Assembly: GCA_963082975.1 (NCBI GenBank)
Contig: OY720346.1
Location: 31,800,720 to 31,864,719, forward strand
From: Labia minor
Taxonomy: Eukaryota > Arthropoda > Insecta > Dermaptera > Spongiphoridae
Reading direction: 5' to 3'
DNA length: 64,000 bases
A program made the translations under genes and the position numbers. Below are positions 22,201 through 34,500 of the stretch, in pieces. Below the pieces are notes generated by a model. The model searched no databases. It saw only the letters and a program-made list of their open reading frames with translations, and was not told the DNA's origin. Each line of letters starts with the position of its first letter. The first letter of the stretch is position 1.

Positions 22201-24380
22201 TAGATAATTTTTTTGAAACTATTTTATGTATACTTGACTATTGAGATCAAAATATAATTATATAGAATTTAAATCTCTAATAAAAGGTCGTTATTGGTTT
22301 TAAAATCAAATTTTGGGTTCCTTTAAAATGAATGCCAACTTTTTTAATTGTAAATAATCTTTTGTTCAAAAATGAATGATAGCAAACCACAAACAATTTA
22401 TTTATTTATTTATTTATTCTTTTGTTATAATTGAATTTTATTTTGTTATTTTATTTTATCATTCTTAAATGAGAAAAAGATATTTATCTACTTCGAACAC
22501 ATTCTTCTTTTATAACTATGTAAATATTATTATTATTATTATTATTTTTGATGTGGATGTTTTTTGTTATTATGAGTAGGCTTTTCTTTGTAAAAATTAA
22601 ATTGTAGTCTCTTGTCCATACTTTATTATAATATTTGCTTGGAATGCTTTCAATGCAATTATCCAATTGAAGTTGAAGTAATTGGTACTTCTCCTTCCAC
22701 TATTTGCCTCCTTCCTCCCCATTCTCCCTTTTCATTCTATTTCATTTGTAATTACCGATCATTGACTTTTATTTTATATGTATAAATATAGGTATATATT
22801 TATGAACACATACATATACATACAAATGACACCTGAGTCCGTTGGTATTTAATTTACACTTACACATTTACATTTTATCCATCTATTTTATTAATAAATT
22901 ATACCTATACCTATCTATCTATCAATTTTCATTTTAATTTACATCTTTTGTCAAAACAACAACATCAACAACAATTTATGCAAATTATTATTAGAAATAA
23001 AATATTCAGTAAAAAGCAAACAACAAAACTTTTGATAATATCAAGCTGATGATAGATTAATTTTATAAAAAAAGCATCTATTCATTTATTTATTATTTAA
23101 ATTAATTTTATATACTTAACATTCTAATTATATATATTCAAAAAATAATTAAAAAATCAATATAATATTTCAATCTATTTTTAATAAGCATCATAATATT
23201 CCACTTATTATATAAAATGTATTCAATTATATAGAATAACTTTATGGATCGTTCTAAAAGAAATCGGATGTTTATTTTTTTGTTTCAAATTTAAATTTTT
23301 CACTTTGAAATTATTTTTATTATTGCCCGAACTATGCCACCTTGGTTCAATTTTTCATACAATTATTTAATTGAGGATAAAAATGATTGATTTAGAATAA
23401 GTTTGGAACTTAAAATAAATATTTTGATTTCAAATTTTTATCTTAATTGCACATCCAACAAGTTTTAAGCCTAATTTAACAATCCATGAAAAATTAATAA
23501 TAAATTATATTCTTAATTTGTAAATTTGAAAATTTGAAATTACATTTTTCAATAATCATCTTTCTATAATAGATTATGACTATCCTTTATTGATTATTTA
23601 TTATGATCATTAATTTTGTATACAAAAACAACAACAATGATAATAATATCAACACACTTCCCTCTCCCTCTCCCATCTTCATCCCACCCACCTCTACAAC
23701 ACCAACAACATTATTCTTAATCCCACTTTAAAACAAAACATTACAACATATGTTTTGGATATTTTTAGTTATTTATATCAACCTCACACTAACACACACA
23801 CCATATGTTAGTAGTTAATGGTTATTAAATAATCTGTCATCACATTTTGAATTGTGTAGCTATTATATGTAGTATACCAAAGCAAATTTATTATATATTT
23901 ATTTTTATTTAGGAAAATTTATTATCTAGCTAATTTTATTATAAAAAAAGACCAGATTAAAAATTTAAAATTTAAAAAAATAATAAAATAAATAAAATAA
24001 AAATAAAAAATAATAAAAGGGTCTTTATTGGAACCATAATGCCCGTAAATTGTTTTAGATAAGACCAAAAGATTTTATTGACTTGAGATTTCTATTTATA
24101 TAGAGAATTTATAGATTGTTATTTAGTAATTATTGGTGATGGCGATTAAATTTAGTCACATAATTCTATTATTCTTATATTATATTTTCTGTATTTTATT
24201 AATATCCAACAATAAATATATCTTGAAAAAAATCACCGAAATAGGACTACATAGGTATGTTGAAAAAGTTTGACTTCTAGACAAATACAAGAAAAAAAAT
24301 AAATAAAATGAAAATGAAAAATTATTAAGTAAGAAATAAATCGAGAGTCTATCAATTTAATACTATTCATTTTTTTAATA
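22201..24380. other. AT-rich sequence, nothing recognised
   Basis: No gene was supported. (ATT)n at about 22526-22547, (ATTT)n at 22398-22418, and a pyrimidine-rich patch at 23655-23710. Confidence 0.5.
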
Positions 24381-24557
24381 TACAGCGTTATCATAAAAGA
24401 ATTGTAAGGAAATTTCTAAATATTATATTGGTATCTCTGAAAGTCTGCAACCCAAAAGTTTGTTTGTAAGCTGTTCTAACCTCAACATCAGTTCTTGTAC
24501 TGTTGTTGCGGTGAGTTTAGTGAGTTACTATGTTCTCTGTTAAAGTGAGTTATATTA

Positions 24558-24659
24558 ATGGCTGAATTAAAATCCGTTATTTTAGTTCAACGTGCGTTCC
24601 GACGTGAATTTGGAAGAGATCCATCACACAAAAATAACATATCTAAACAACAAATCTAA
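24558..24659 (+). pseudogene. HTH-domain fragment of a transposase-like protein
   Basis: A 33-codon frame reads MAELKSVILVQRAFRREFGR followed by DPSHKNNISK. The VQRAFRREFGRDP and HKNNI blocks match the helix-turn-helix leader domain found in many insect transposon-derived proteins. The frame stops soon after and the expected WYKQFKETG-like continuation is lost. The upstream sequence from about 24381 (TGTTCTCTGTTAAAG and a TTAGTGAGTT stretch) looks like the leader of the same element. It is a dead remnant; family assignment is from memory of the motif. Confidence 0.6.
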
Positions 24660-24985
24660 AAAATGGCAAATTCACAGTTAAAAGGCCAAAAGCATGTGAA
24701 CAAGAGCGCGTCCTAAAAGCAAGTGGGTGATTAACTCTCCGAAGCTAAGGGAAGTAGCCCCTGGCCAAAATCTACCAAATACAGCAAGGTGAATGGCTCT
24801 AAGGGATCACGTGACCCTTTTTGCACATAGTCAACTTAGCTACAAAACAATCTGACCACGCTTTAACAGCGCCTCTGATCAAGAAAATCAAGGTAAAGGT
24901 TGAGAGGAGCCGTTCTACTGATCATAGGACACCTCATTGATATAACCGGCTTGATAGGCGTTGTCCATGCTTAGGACGTACAAAG
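24660..24985. repeat. Unclassified GC-richer segment after the HTH fragment
   Basis: About 320 bp with clearly more G+C than its surroundings. No open frame of note and no terminal repeats that I can see. It is flanked by the HTH fragment on one side and by AT-rich DNA on the other. It could be the rest of the same transposon or an independent insertion. Confidence 0.4.
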
Positions 24986-26139
24986 CCAGAGGTTTTTTAA
25001 ATATATATCTTAATTATCATATAATTTTTTTATAATTTTATATACATATATATATGAATAAATATATATAATTTTAATAGCTCAATCAATCATCATAGTC
25101 ATTTCTGGATTTTCATTAGTAAGAATAAAAAATAAAAAAAGAAAACAATAGATTATACGAAAAACAAATATTGATTTGAAAAGATATATAATTAGATATA
25201 TATAAGTATATATGAAGTCATTTAATAGGTCAAATATATACCTTTTATATAAATATATATATATATATATATATAAGAAAAGGATAGAGAGAGTATAAGT
25301 TATTCCAAAATCGATTTCCGGTTCATTTTAATAAATATTAAGTATATCATAATGTTTCTATTAAATTATGAAAATTATATAAGTATAAATTTATATATAT
25401 ATATTAACAATATAAATATACATGGATAAAAAAAATTCATAGAAATCCATTTTGAAATAAAACCGATAAGAAAACGATTATATAAAGCTCCATTATGGTC
25501 ATCTGATATCTCAATTGAACGAACTTGTCCATATTCGTAAATAGACAATGAATACAAAATATATTTTAATAAAAAAAATCAAAATTCACTCCTATTTAAA
25601 ACTGCTAAAACTCTATTTAAAGTATTAAAAATTATTTGAAAATTGAATGAAAGCCTTTAATTAACCAAAGAATATTTGAAAAAACTATATTAACACATCA
25701 ATTGTCATCCAGTACAGGTTTAAAAATGCTTTTGTTCTTGGATGAATGAAAAAATTTTTTTTAATGATAGAAATAAATATAGGAAGAGTATGGCCTAACC
25801 TAATATAGTAACAATTGAATAATGTTAATTTAGTAAAATGTAGATTTTTGAGAATTCGGCGGTTGATTTTACAAAAAAAAGGTTATCATAACGGATGGTC
25901 TGTGGTTATCACATAAGTAAAACTGCATTTTGGCGTCACTTTTCCAATATGGCTGCGCATGAGGCAAAAATACGAGGTAACAAAGTTGAAATTCGGAAAG
26001 AAAATTACCAATTTTCCAAACTCCAGGTAAACTTACCAAGTAACCTCATTTTAGTAACATTCAAATTTATACACAATAATAATAAATTAATATATTTTAT
26101 AAAATCTAAATAATTAGTTAATAAATTATTAAATCACAC

Positions 26140-26170
<31 letters not shown>
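24986..26170. other. AT-rich sequence with one balanced block
   Basis: (AT)n runs at 25254-25275 and 26142-26164. The block 25840-26065 is less AT-rich and contains a 72-aa open frame that I do not recognise; splice-like sites cannot be judged from one sequence. No gene is claimed. Confidence 0.4.
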
Positions 26171-26226
26171 CATCACAGAACCTAAGTATTTAAATTTTTC
26201 CACATTTTCAAATTCTATATCTTCTA
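26171..26226 (-). mobile_element. Inverted 5' piece of the adjoining LINE
   Basis: Minus-strand reading gives IEFENVEKFKYLGSVM, the block that normally precedes the LYGCEAW region in this LINE family. It lies next to, but in opposite orientation from, the plus-strand tail at 26250-26757, as expected for an inversion made during insertion. Confidence 0.7.
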
Positions 26227-26249
26227 TATACATAGATATATATATATAA

Positions 26250-26757
26250 AGGGACTTATCGCATCAAAATTATTATTATCAAAGGGGATAAAAGTTAAAA
26301 TATATAAAACAATTATTTTACCGGTTTTATTATATGGGTGTGAGGCATGGTCTATGACCTTAGGTGACGAGAGTAGATTTAGAGTATTTGAGAATAAGAT
26401 TCTGCGAAGCTTTTATGGGCCAAAGAAAGATGAGGTCACCGGGGAATGGCGAAGATTGCATAACGAGGAATTGCATGACCTCTAAGCATCTCCAGATATA
26501 GTTAGAATTATAAAATCGAGAAGGCTACGGAGGGCAGGACACGTGGCTAGAATGGGAGAAAATAGAATGGCAAAAAAATATATTGGTAGGGAAACCGAGT
26601 GGGAAACGTCCACTTGGAAGACCAAGGATAATGTGGGAAAGGATGTGAGAGAGATGGGAGAGGATAGGGACTGGAAGGTTGTGGCTCAGAATAGGAATAC
26701 TTGGAGGGGTGTGGTTGCAGCGGCCAAGAACTTTCGAGTTCCGTAGAGTCACAGATA
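26250..26757 (+). mobile_element. 5'-truncated LINE tail (plus strand), best preserved
   Basis: One nearly continuous frame reads GLIASKLLLSKGIKVKIYKT, LPVLLYGCEAWSMTLGDES, FRVFENKILRSFYGPKK, DEVTGEWRRLHNEELHDL, a stop, then SRRLRRAGHVARMGE, and, after a frame change, GKDVREMGEDRDW and AAAKNFRVP. This is the C-terminal ORF2 region of an insect non-LTR retrotransposon. It lacks the catalytic core. It ends at the sequence AGTCACAGATATATA, directly abutting the TA-flanked element that starts at 26762. Confidence 0.85.
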
Positions 26758-26761
26758 TATA

Positions 26762-27527
26762 TTGTAATATATAATCCTAAAAAATACATTTTTTATGTAT
26801 ATAAGGGTGCGAAAGCGAGAACTTTCATTTTTGAACACGTGCTAAATTAAAGAAAAGGACGTTTGGTCATGGGACATGTTGTCTGCACATGTACAGGGAC
26901 CCATCCATGTGTTCAAAGTGGGGGAAAGGTTTCATTATTGGTGAAAATGATATTTGAGTTAGTCTTGATCAAGGTTTGAGAAGAGACGATCATTTTTTCT
27001 GGCTGGAAGGGCATCTCATACACAACCCCTTTTTTTGAGAAATGTTGCTGCACAATCGATGTCCCAGTTAAATCCGCCGGACGACACTCAAGACTCAAGT
27101 CTCCAATGAATTCACAATTCCTTAACTACACAATATACTAACTGTGGTCGACCATTGGTAATTACTCATTAATTATAATTGCAATTGCTAAAATATAAAT
27201 TAAAGTTCTTTTAATTTATATTTATATCTTTTTTTTTTACGGTACCTTTCAATATATTTTAATTTCCTATTAATTTCATTATTATCTATTTTTGTAATAT
27301 TAATTCTCCTAGTTTATTAAATAAATAATTTTAGTTATAATTTTATAAAAAGCATTTTTCATATTGAACCTATTCAATTTTAATATTTCCCATATCAACC
27401 TACGCGGATTCAATAACCCTTTTAATTATACAAAATTCAATCCAGAGTGCTACCAATTAATTAAACTAATTTTATAATGCATTTTTTCTTATAAAATACC
27501 AACCCCCTTATATTTTATATACGACAA
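26762..27527. mobile_element. TA-flanked non-autonomous DNA element, copy 1 (766 bp)
   Basis: It is nearly identical to 62403-63171. Ends are TTGTAATATATA and, read from the other side, TTGTCGTATATA; both are flanked by TA, the duplication expected of Tc1/mariner-like (and some other) transposases. The minus strand has a 61-aa frame (26913-27098) beginning MSLECRPADLTGTS that I do not recognise. No catalytic transposase motif is seen. Its left end abuts a LINE tail and its right end an (AT)n run. Confidence 0.8.
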
Positions 27528-29773
27528 TATATATATATATATATATATATGTGCATATGAGTTTTTACTATGAATATAAGTAGTTAGTTAGGTTTCTTTT
27601 TAAAAATTATTTAAAAAATTATTAAAAAAAAATTCTTTAGAGAATTCTTCAGAGATCATACCTAATTACAAATTTAGTAAGAAATATACCTACATATACA
27701 TAAAATCACATTATTATATATTAGAAATAATATGTACTTTCCAAAGTAAGATTAGCCTTATAAATCTTTGTAATAAAATTTTGATTTTTATTATTTTTGA
27801 CTATTTCTGATGATTAATAATATTCTCGTAAGAGAGAAAACAATTGAATAATTTTGTCTAAAAAAAGTAACCTATCCGTACTTAACTTCAAAAACATTTC
27901 AGACATTTGTGAATTTTATAAAAATTCTATCAAGATGAAAAAATAAAGAAATTTTAAAATTTTCAGAATATGAAAAAGATTCATAATTTAATAATTAATT
28001 AATTATAAAATGTAAACCAAGAATAAATGCCTAAACAATTTCAACTATATAGGTATTATAATTTTCAAATCAATTATATATTTTATTCTTATTAATCCAC
28101 TTATTTATTTAAAGATATAGATAAAGTCTAGTCTATGTTGGTATATTCTAATTATATAAATGATATATTTCAATTCCCAAATGGCCGCTATGTATATATT
28201 AGTATATCAAAGAGGCTTTTGACTTTAGGTTTGGATTGTGACAGACGTTTTGAGTTTATCTTCAGGCGGTCGTTTTCTCTCTCTCTCTCTCTCTCTTGTT
28301 TTAGTAACGATAAACATTGCTCAGTAGAACACATACACACAGACAGACATATATATATATATATATTATATATCTCGATTTATAGATGGAATAAGGCATC
28401 AATGGTATTGAATAAAGCCCGCAGGGGGCTTGATTTACCCTTTAACAGTTTCGGTATTCAATTTAAACCCAACAGAACTGAATTGAAACCAAATCATTGG
28501 AGTTGGAGTTTATAGATATGGAATATATATATATATATCTTTCTAACAATGTTATTGAAGTAATGTATATGATATATAGATATATATTATCATATATATG
28601 TATTTCTGTCCTAATATTATTGGTCATTTTTTTAAAAGAATTGACATCATTGAGATTTACACTTTTATCATATTAATTAATTATTGTTCAATTAATAGAA
28701 CAAATTATTTTCTTGAAATTATTTTATATAAAACACAATATATATATATATATATATAATTAATAAAATATTATATCTTAAAATATTTATTTTTTTTTAT
28801 TTATTATTCTGCTTATTATTATTTTTTAGTAATAAATGAAATTAAGTTGTGAACACAAAGAAAAAGTATATATATATATATATATATATACTCTAGAAAT
28901 ATTTATTTTTTACATTTATTTTGTTTTCCTTTTTTTATTATAATAAACAAAACTTTTCCCATCAATCATAGGACAATATCAGTGAGTTTCGATCGGAAGG
29001 TCGAATGTTGAACATTACGTTCATTTTAATCCCATTATTTACAATAACTAAAGCAAAAAAAAAATATTTATATATAGGAATTTAGTATTAAATATATATA
29101 TATATATATAAGCACATGAGTCATTATTCAAACAGATATAATAAAAGAACGTGTAAAATGTTCAATGAAAGTTTTATATGTATACGATAGATTATGGTAA
29201 ATTATATTCGTAGGTAAAGTAAAAGTAATATTTTTATTTTCACTGAAATAATTAATTATTTAAATGACGAATTGATTTACATTATTATTATTATTATATT
29301 ATTTATTTATAAAAATTTTACTAAATTATAAAATTATAATATATTAAAGATAGAGAGATTATCATTTTGTATACGACCAATAAAATATGTCAACTAACAA
29401 GATAATACAATGATGCGTATAATATATCCAACTTCAGACCTACAAGTTGTCATAATATTCTCAAAATGAAGGTGGGAGGAAAGAGGATGGATGAAAAGGA
29501 CTTATCCCTTTACTCTCTTTCTCTCTCTCTCTCCTCAATCAGAATGTCAAGAGGTGTGAGTTGTTCACTACAAGAATAATTTGATATAAACTCGTTCAAA
29601 CCCTGTGGCTGGATTACACTATATTAGATTGCCACGTCTAATCTACAAATAGAAAGGTGAGGAGGGAGGGATAAAGAGAGGCTTATTTACGATGAGAGAG
29701 GATTAACAATCAACCAGGGACAACAACTAATAAATAGGAAAAATTATACGCCCTATCTGATAAGATAGGATTT
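27528..29773. other. AT-rich DNA with many (AT)n and (CT)n tracts
   Basis: (AT)n at 27528-27551, 28739-28758, 28867-28891 and 29093-29110; (CT)n at 28276-28296 and 29517-29533. Less AT-rich blocks at 28225-28300, 28385-28515 and 29570-29670 hold no recognisable gene. The 126-aa frame at 28135-28515 crosses microsatellites and is not credible. Confidence 0.5.
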
Positions 29774-30312
29774 TAAACTGTTTGTTTCTAAATTCATAAT
29801 TTTATATTTATTTAATCCTTCATTCCATACACACATGCATCTATATACAAAGAAAAGCAAAAATAAATAATCATCTATCAATCTAGTTCTGTGACTCTAC
29901 GATACTCGAAAGTTCTTGGCCGCAGTAACCAGTCTCCTTATCCTGAACCACAACCATCCAACTCCTACCCTCTCCTATCTCTCTCACGTCCCTTCCTACA
30001 TTGTCAGTCCACCGCATCCTTGATCTTCCAAGCGGACGTTTCCGAATCGGACTCCTTTCCAATATATTTTTCGACATTTTTTCCTCTCCCATTCTAGCCA
30101 CGTGCCTTATCTATCGCAACCTTCTCATCATGAGATGCCTAGATGTCATGCAATTGCTCGATATCCAGTCTCCACCAATCCCCGATGATCCCATCTTTCT
30201 TGGTCCCATAAATGCTGCGAAGAATCCTATTCTCAAATACTTTAAATCTACTCTCGTCCCCCATGCATCACATCCATAAAATAAAACCGGCAAAATAATT
30301 AAATAAATAATC
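29774..30312 (-). mobile_element. 5'-truncated LINE tail with 3' UTR (minus strand)
   Basis: The minus strand reads LPVLFYGCDAWGTRVDLKY, FAAFMGPRKM-type sequence in one frame, and MARMGEEKMSKNILERSPIR, KRPLGRSRMRWTDNVG and DVREIGEGRSWMVV in another (30101 to about 29930), so at least one frameshift is present. The 3' UTR at 29774-29885 matches that of 5711-5850. It is the same family as the other tails. Confidence 0.85.
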
Positions 30313-31469
30313 ATAGTATTTTAAAATTTAATAAATTAATTATTTTAATTAATAATGCAAAGAATAAAATATAGATATATTATTATTTATTATTATTTTA
30401 TTAAATAATTGATTTTTTATTTAATCCATCATAAAATTATTATTATTAATTTTAAATTTATCTTTTTTTCATTGAAGGTGGATTCTCACTGTAGGATCAA
30501 ATTGTTTTTGCTAATTGATTTGAATTTGATTTATATGTTATGTAGAGAAAGAGAGAGAGAGAGAGAGAGATGAGGAGTGGGATATGTAGATCTATGTAAT
30601 TTGACAGCTGAGATAATCGAGGGATCATAATAGTGAAGCGAATTGACAGGCAACCATTAAAACATAATTAGCCATCTGTTAAGTGGAAATTGTTTTATTA
30701 AATATCATTTAATTGCATTTTAATTAACTCTTGTGTTTTAGAGATTTTTAAAAATATTAATTCAAATGTCTCTCTACTCTCATTCTACTTTTATTATTAA
30801 TATGATAATGATTATGATGATGAGATTTAAAAAAAAAAAATTATCAAAAATAGATTATAAATTGAGAGTAGTGGTCGAAAGAATGAACGACGAAGAGGAA
30901 GAGAGAGAAGGAAGGAAGAAAGGGTTGGAAGGGAAGGTGAATGTTGAAGAACTACATTACTAGTTAAATTAGTTTGATTTGGATTTAATCAGTTTGTAAT
31001 AAAATTCAGCTATTAAAGAGAGAGAGAGAGAATAAAAGGATGGAATGGGAGAAAAGTAGAAGGAGGAGAAAAGTTTTCGAATTGAGTCTATTTTAAATGA
31101 GATTTTGTTTTTGTACTATGCCTAGGTAACAATATTTGATTTGTTTATTTATTTAATAATCCAACAATTATTGTTCCTATTCTTGATAAGCATATTTAAT
31201 TAATTAATAATTTAAAATTTATTATAATTTCACTAAGTAAATATTTTATAATTATAAATGAAAGAAGGTTAAGATAGACAGGAGGAAAAATTTAACTCGA
31301 GAGAAAAATTAGTGAAAATTAAATTTATAGTAGTGGCTTAAGATAGTGGCGATAGTGATTGCTCACAAGTTCAATAGAATAATATATTATTATTATTATT
31401 ATTATTATTATTTGCATATAGATCTTGAGGATCACGCAGAGCTTTAAAGAGAAATGATTAATTATTGAA
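30313..31469. other. AT-rich DNA with purine-rich islands and a balanced block
   Basis: (GA)n at 30546-30570 and 31017-31030, and a purine-rich stretch at 30880-31075. The block 30590-30690 is non-repetitive with TTTGACAGCTGAGATAATC, TTGACAGGCAACCATTA and CATAATTAGCCATCTG, reminiscent of TALE and homeodomain binding sites. No gene was seen. Confidence 0.4.
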
Positions 31470-31545
31470 TTTCCCTAGGTCCGAACTCGAGTCTTCAGTG
31501 TGGCAGACTGTGGTGCTAACCACTAACATTCTCATTGACATGGAT
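31470..31545 (-). other. tRNA-like sequence, probably a pseudogene or SINE head
   Basis: The minus strand contains GTTAGTGGTTAGCACC (A-box-like D arm), CAGT-CTGCCAC-ACTG (4-bp stem with a 7-nt loop whose central triplet is GCC) and CGAGTTCGGACC (B-box-like). The T stem has a mismatch, and I cannot pair an acceptor stem, so a functional tRNA is unlikely. A (ATT)n run at 31387-31412 lies on the far side of it. Confidence 0.4.
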
Positions 31546-34500
31546 TACAAAATATTATAATATCAAACTTGGATATAATTTGAATTATAATATGGTAGAT
31601 ATAAGGAATTCCAAAAATTGATGAGAATGGAAGAAGAATTGCAGGTAGGATTTTGTTGCTATTGTTGACTCTCACTAATAAAATATTTAATAAATAAATA
31701 GAAACTATTTATTATATTAATATTCTATATTCATAATTAATTAACTAATTATATATCAAAAGTGAGGATTTTGTATTTCAATGAAATTTAATTGCTTTTA
31801 TGTATAATTTTAATACTATACCATCATAAGTTAAGTTGAATATAGAATGTATTGATTTAGGATTGGTTATTGATAGCTGTTTAAATTGACATAATCATTT
31901 GGCATTTGGCGAATAAATTGCAAAATACTCAAGTCCCTTTATTCAATTACCCGTGAATGATTAATAATTTTTCCGTTATTTAATCAATAAATGATAAAAG
32001 CCCTAACCATCTCCCTTCTTCTCACAACCCCTTTCTCTCTCTCTCTCTCTTTTATAATCCAATTTAGTATATTAATAAAAAAAAGAAAGACAATAGACAA
32101 TAAAGATGATGAACAATTCTTCATTGAATAGAAAGATTGGATGATGATTAATCATCGACACACCAGAGAGACATTTTGATAAATAATATTATTAGTATAT
32201 ATATATATATATATTGAGAGAGTGAGAGAAAATACTTTAGAGAGAGAACATACAGGAGGAGAATGCATTTGTCATTAGGTTGTCATAAATCTTCCAAAGC
32301 TTTCGTTTAAATCAGTATAAATTTAGTAGTGTTGGTAGGGGTAGAGGGAACGGGAAGGGGAGTTTAGGTGTGAAGAAAAGAAAGATTGAGAGAAGAGAGT
32401 AGAAAAACTCTCTGTATGTGTGTTTGTGTTAAAGGTAGAAAATGGACGGAATTAAAAAAAAAAAGAATGAGAAAGAAGGAGAGGTGCGTGATTCAAGTGA
32501 GTTAATTAATTGTCAGTGAATAATAAATTTTAAAACTCTGAAAGTGTGAATTGAGTGAATTTAAGTTTATATTATAGTCTTAAGAAGAAAAAAAGAGTAA
32601 GTAGTAATAGAGTGAAATTTATAATTTAACATAATTTAATAAAATAAAATAAAATAAAAATAAAATAATTATTATTATATTTATAATTAAAGAGAAATCA
32701 ATATAATAAAATTTAGTATTGATATATTACATTTAATAAAATCTAATTAAAATATTTTTTAGTTTATGAAAATTTTTGATTTTGTTTTTATCCAGTTTAC
32801 GTTTTTTTTTAATTAATATTTGCAATTCTGTATTCTCTAAAAATCAAATCTATTGAAAGACCCTAGATATATTTTTTGTTTTATATTCTATAGTACGCTA
32901 GATGAGAAGGGGGGGACACAAACAATGACTTTAATATAGTATTAATAACATTTCAACAATAGCAAAACTAATTGATTAATTAATCAGATCCATTGATCTG
33001 ATCTTATTTTTATTATTAATACCCCCCTTCTCTCTCCCTCTTGATGATTGATTAAGAACAATTTTTTTTTTTTTTGGGGGGGGGGGATGAGAACAAAAGA
33101 TTTCATATCACCTCTCTATTCAATATTTTTTTTTTTTATTTTAATTTTTTTTTTATTCATTCATTTATCCACATAAGTGATGAAAGGATAGAGGAGGGAG
33201 AAAGAGAAGGGGTGAGAGAGAATAATTTTTTTTTTTTATGATTACGTCATGAGAGAAGAAAAAAGAGATTTCTCTTGATCATCAATCAACCTGGCAAATA
33301 TCTCAATTGCAGTGATAGAAACGTAGCCCTTTCAGTTTTGTATATGAAGGATCTGGAAGGGGATTAGGAAGGAGAGGAATGGTGGTGTTTATATATTAGA
33401 TTGCCCCCTTCTTCTCTCTTTTTCTCTTATAGAATAACTGCCATCACCAACTGGTCTCTGATTGGTTGTCACTGTCTGGACAATAAAACGGGGTTACCCA
33501 GCCTAAAAACGCTTCCCCTCATCTCTCTCATCACTTGATATTATTTTCGCCAATTGTAGTTGTCAGAAAGAAACAAATAAAAAAAAATAAAAAAAAAATC
33601 TACCCATTCATTTCATTGAAAATTAATTTTGACAGGCAATTAGTTTAAAATGTTCCTTTTCTTCATCTTCATCATCTCATTCTTAGTTTATTAATTTATT
33701 CTTTTATTTAGTGTCATCCCTTTCAACATTCAAATATTCTAAAATTCAATTAAAATTATAAATAGAAAAATGTGCTTCTTTATTAATATGTATATGTAAA
33801 AAAATGTCTTATGTAATTATAATCATTTATCAACAAATATCTCAGTTGAGCTATTCATTAACCATCTATTCTGTGATTAGAATTTAATTAATAATAATAA
33901 TAATATAATTATGAAATAATCAATTATAAAATCTATGAATTTTATTTCTATTCTATAATTGATGATATAAATATAATATCCATTAAACTTTGTAATTATA
34001 AATAATTAAATAATTTTGATGCAAAAGAAATTAGATAGATTTGATTGCTAAGTATTCAAATTGGATTATGTGTCAATCTTCAACATTTCAATTCATTCCT
34101 TTTTACTCAGAGCAAAAGTGAATAAACTCGATTGTATTATAAAATTAAAAAATTATAATAGAAATGTAAATATTCTTAAATTAGTAACAAATTATCTATT
34201 ACAAAATAAATAATGAATAATTCAGAGATATAAAAATTAGAAATATTAAAATAACTAGTTTTTAATATATATTAGCATATAATATCTGAAGTGTATTATG
34301 AATAAAATAATATTATATGGAAAAAAACCAAGGAAATTAAAAACTATATTTGAGGAGGACTTATATTTTTATATTTTTATTTATTTTGAACATGGGCAAA
34401 TATATGTTTTATATATTGAATGAGTTCAGGTGTTTTAAGTTGTTAATTGAATCATTTGTGTGGAAGATAAGCAAATATTAAAACAAGTTTTCTAGCCTCT

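Noticed and set aside
25895..26113. 72-aa open frame in a less AT-rich block
   Set aside because: No similarity recognised and no start context or splice evidence; the composition is noted but no gene is claimed.
28135..28515. 126-aa open frame
   Set aside because: It runs through (CT)n and (AT)n microsatellites and has no recognisable domain.
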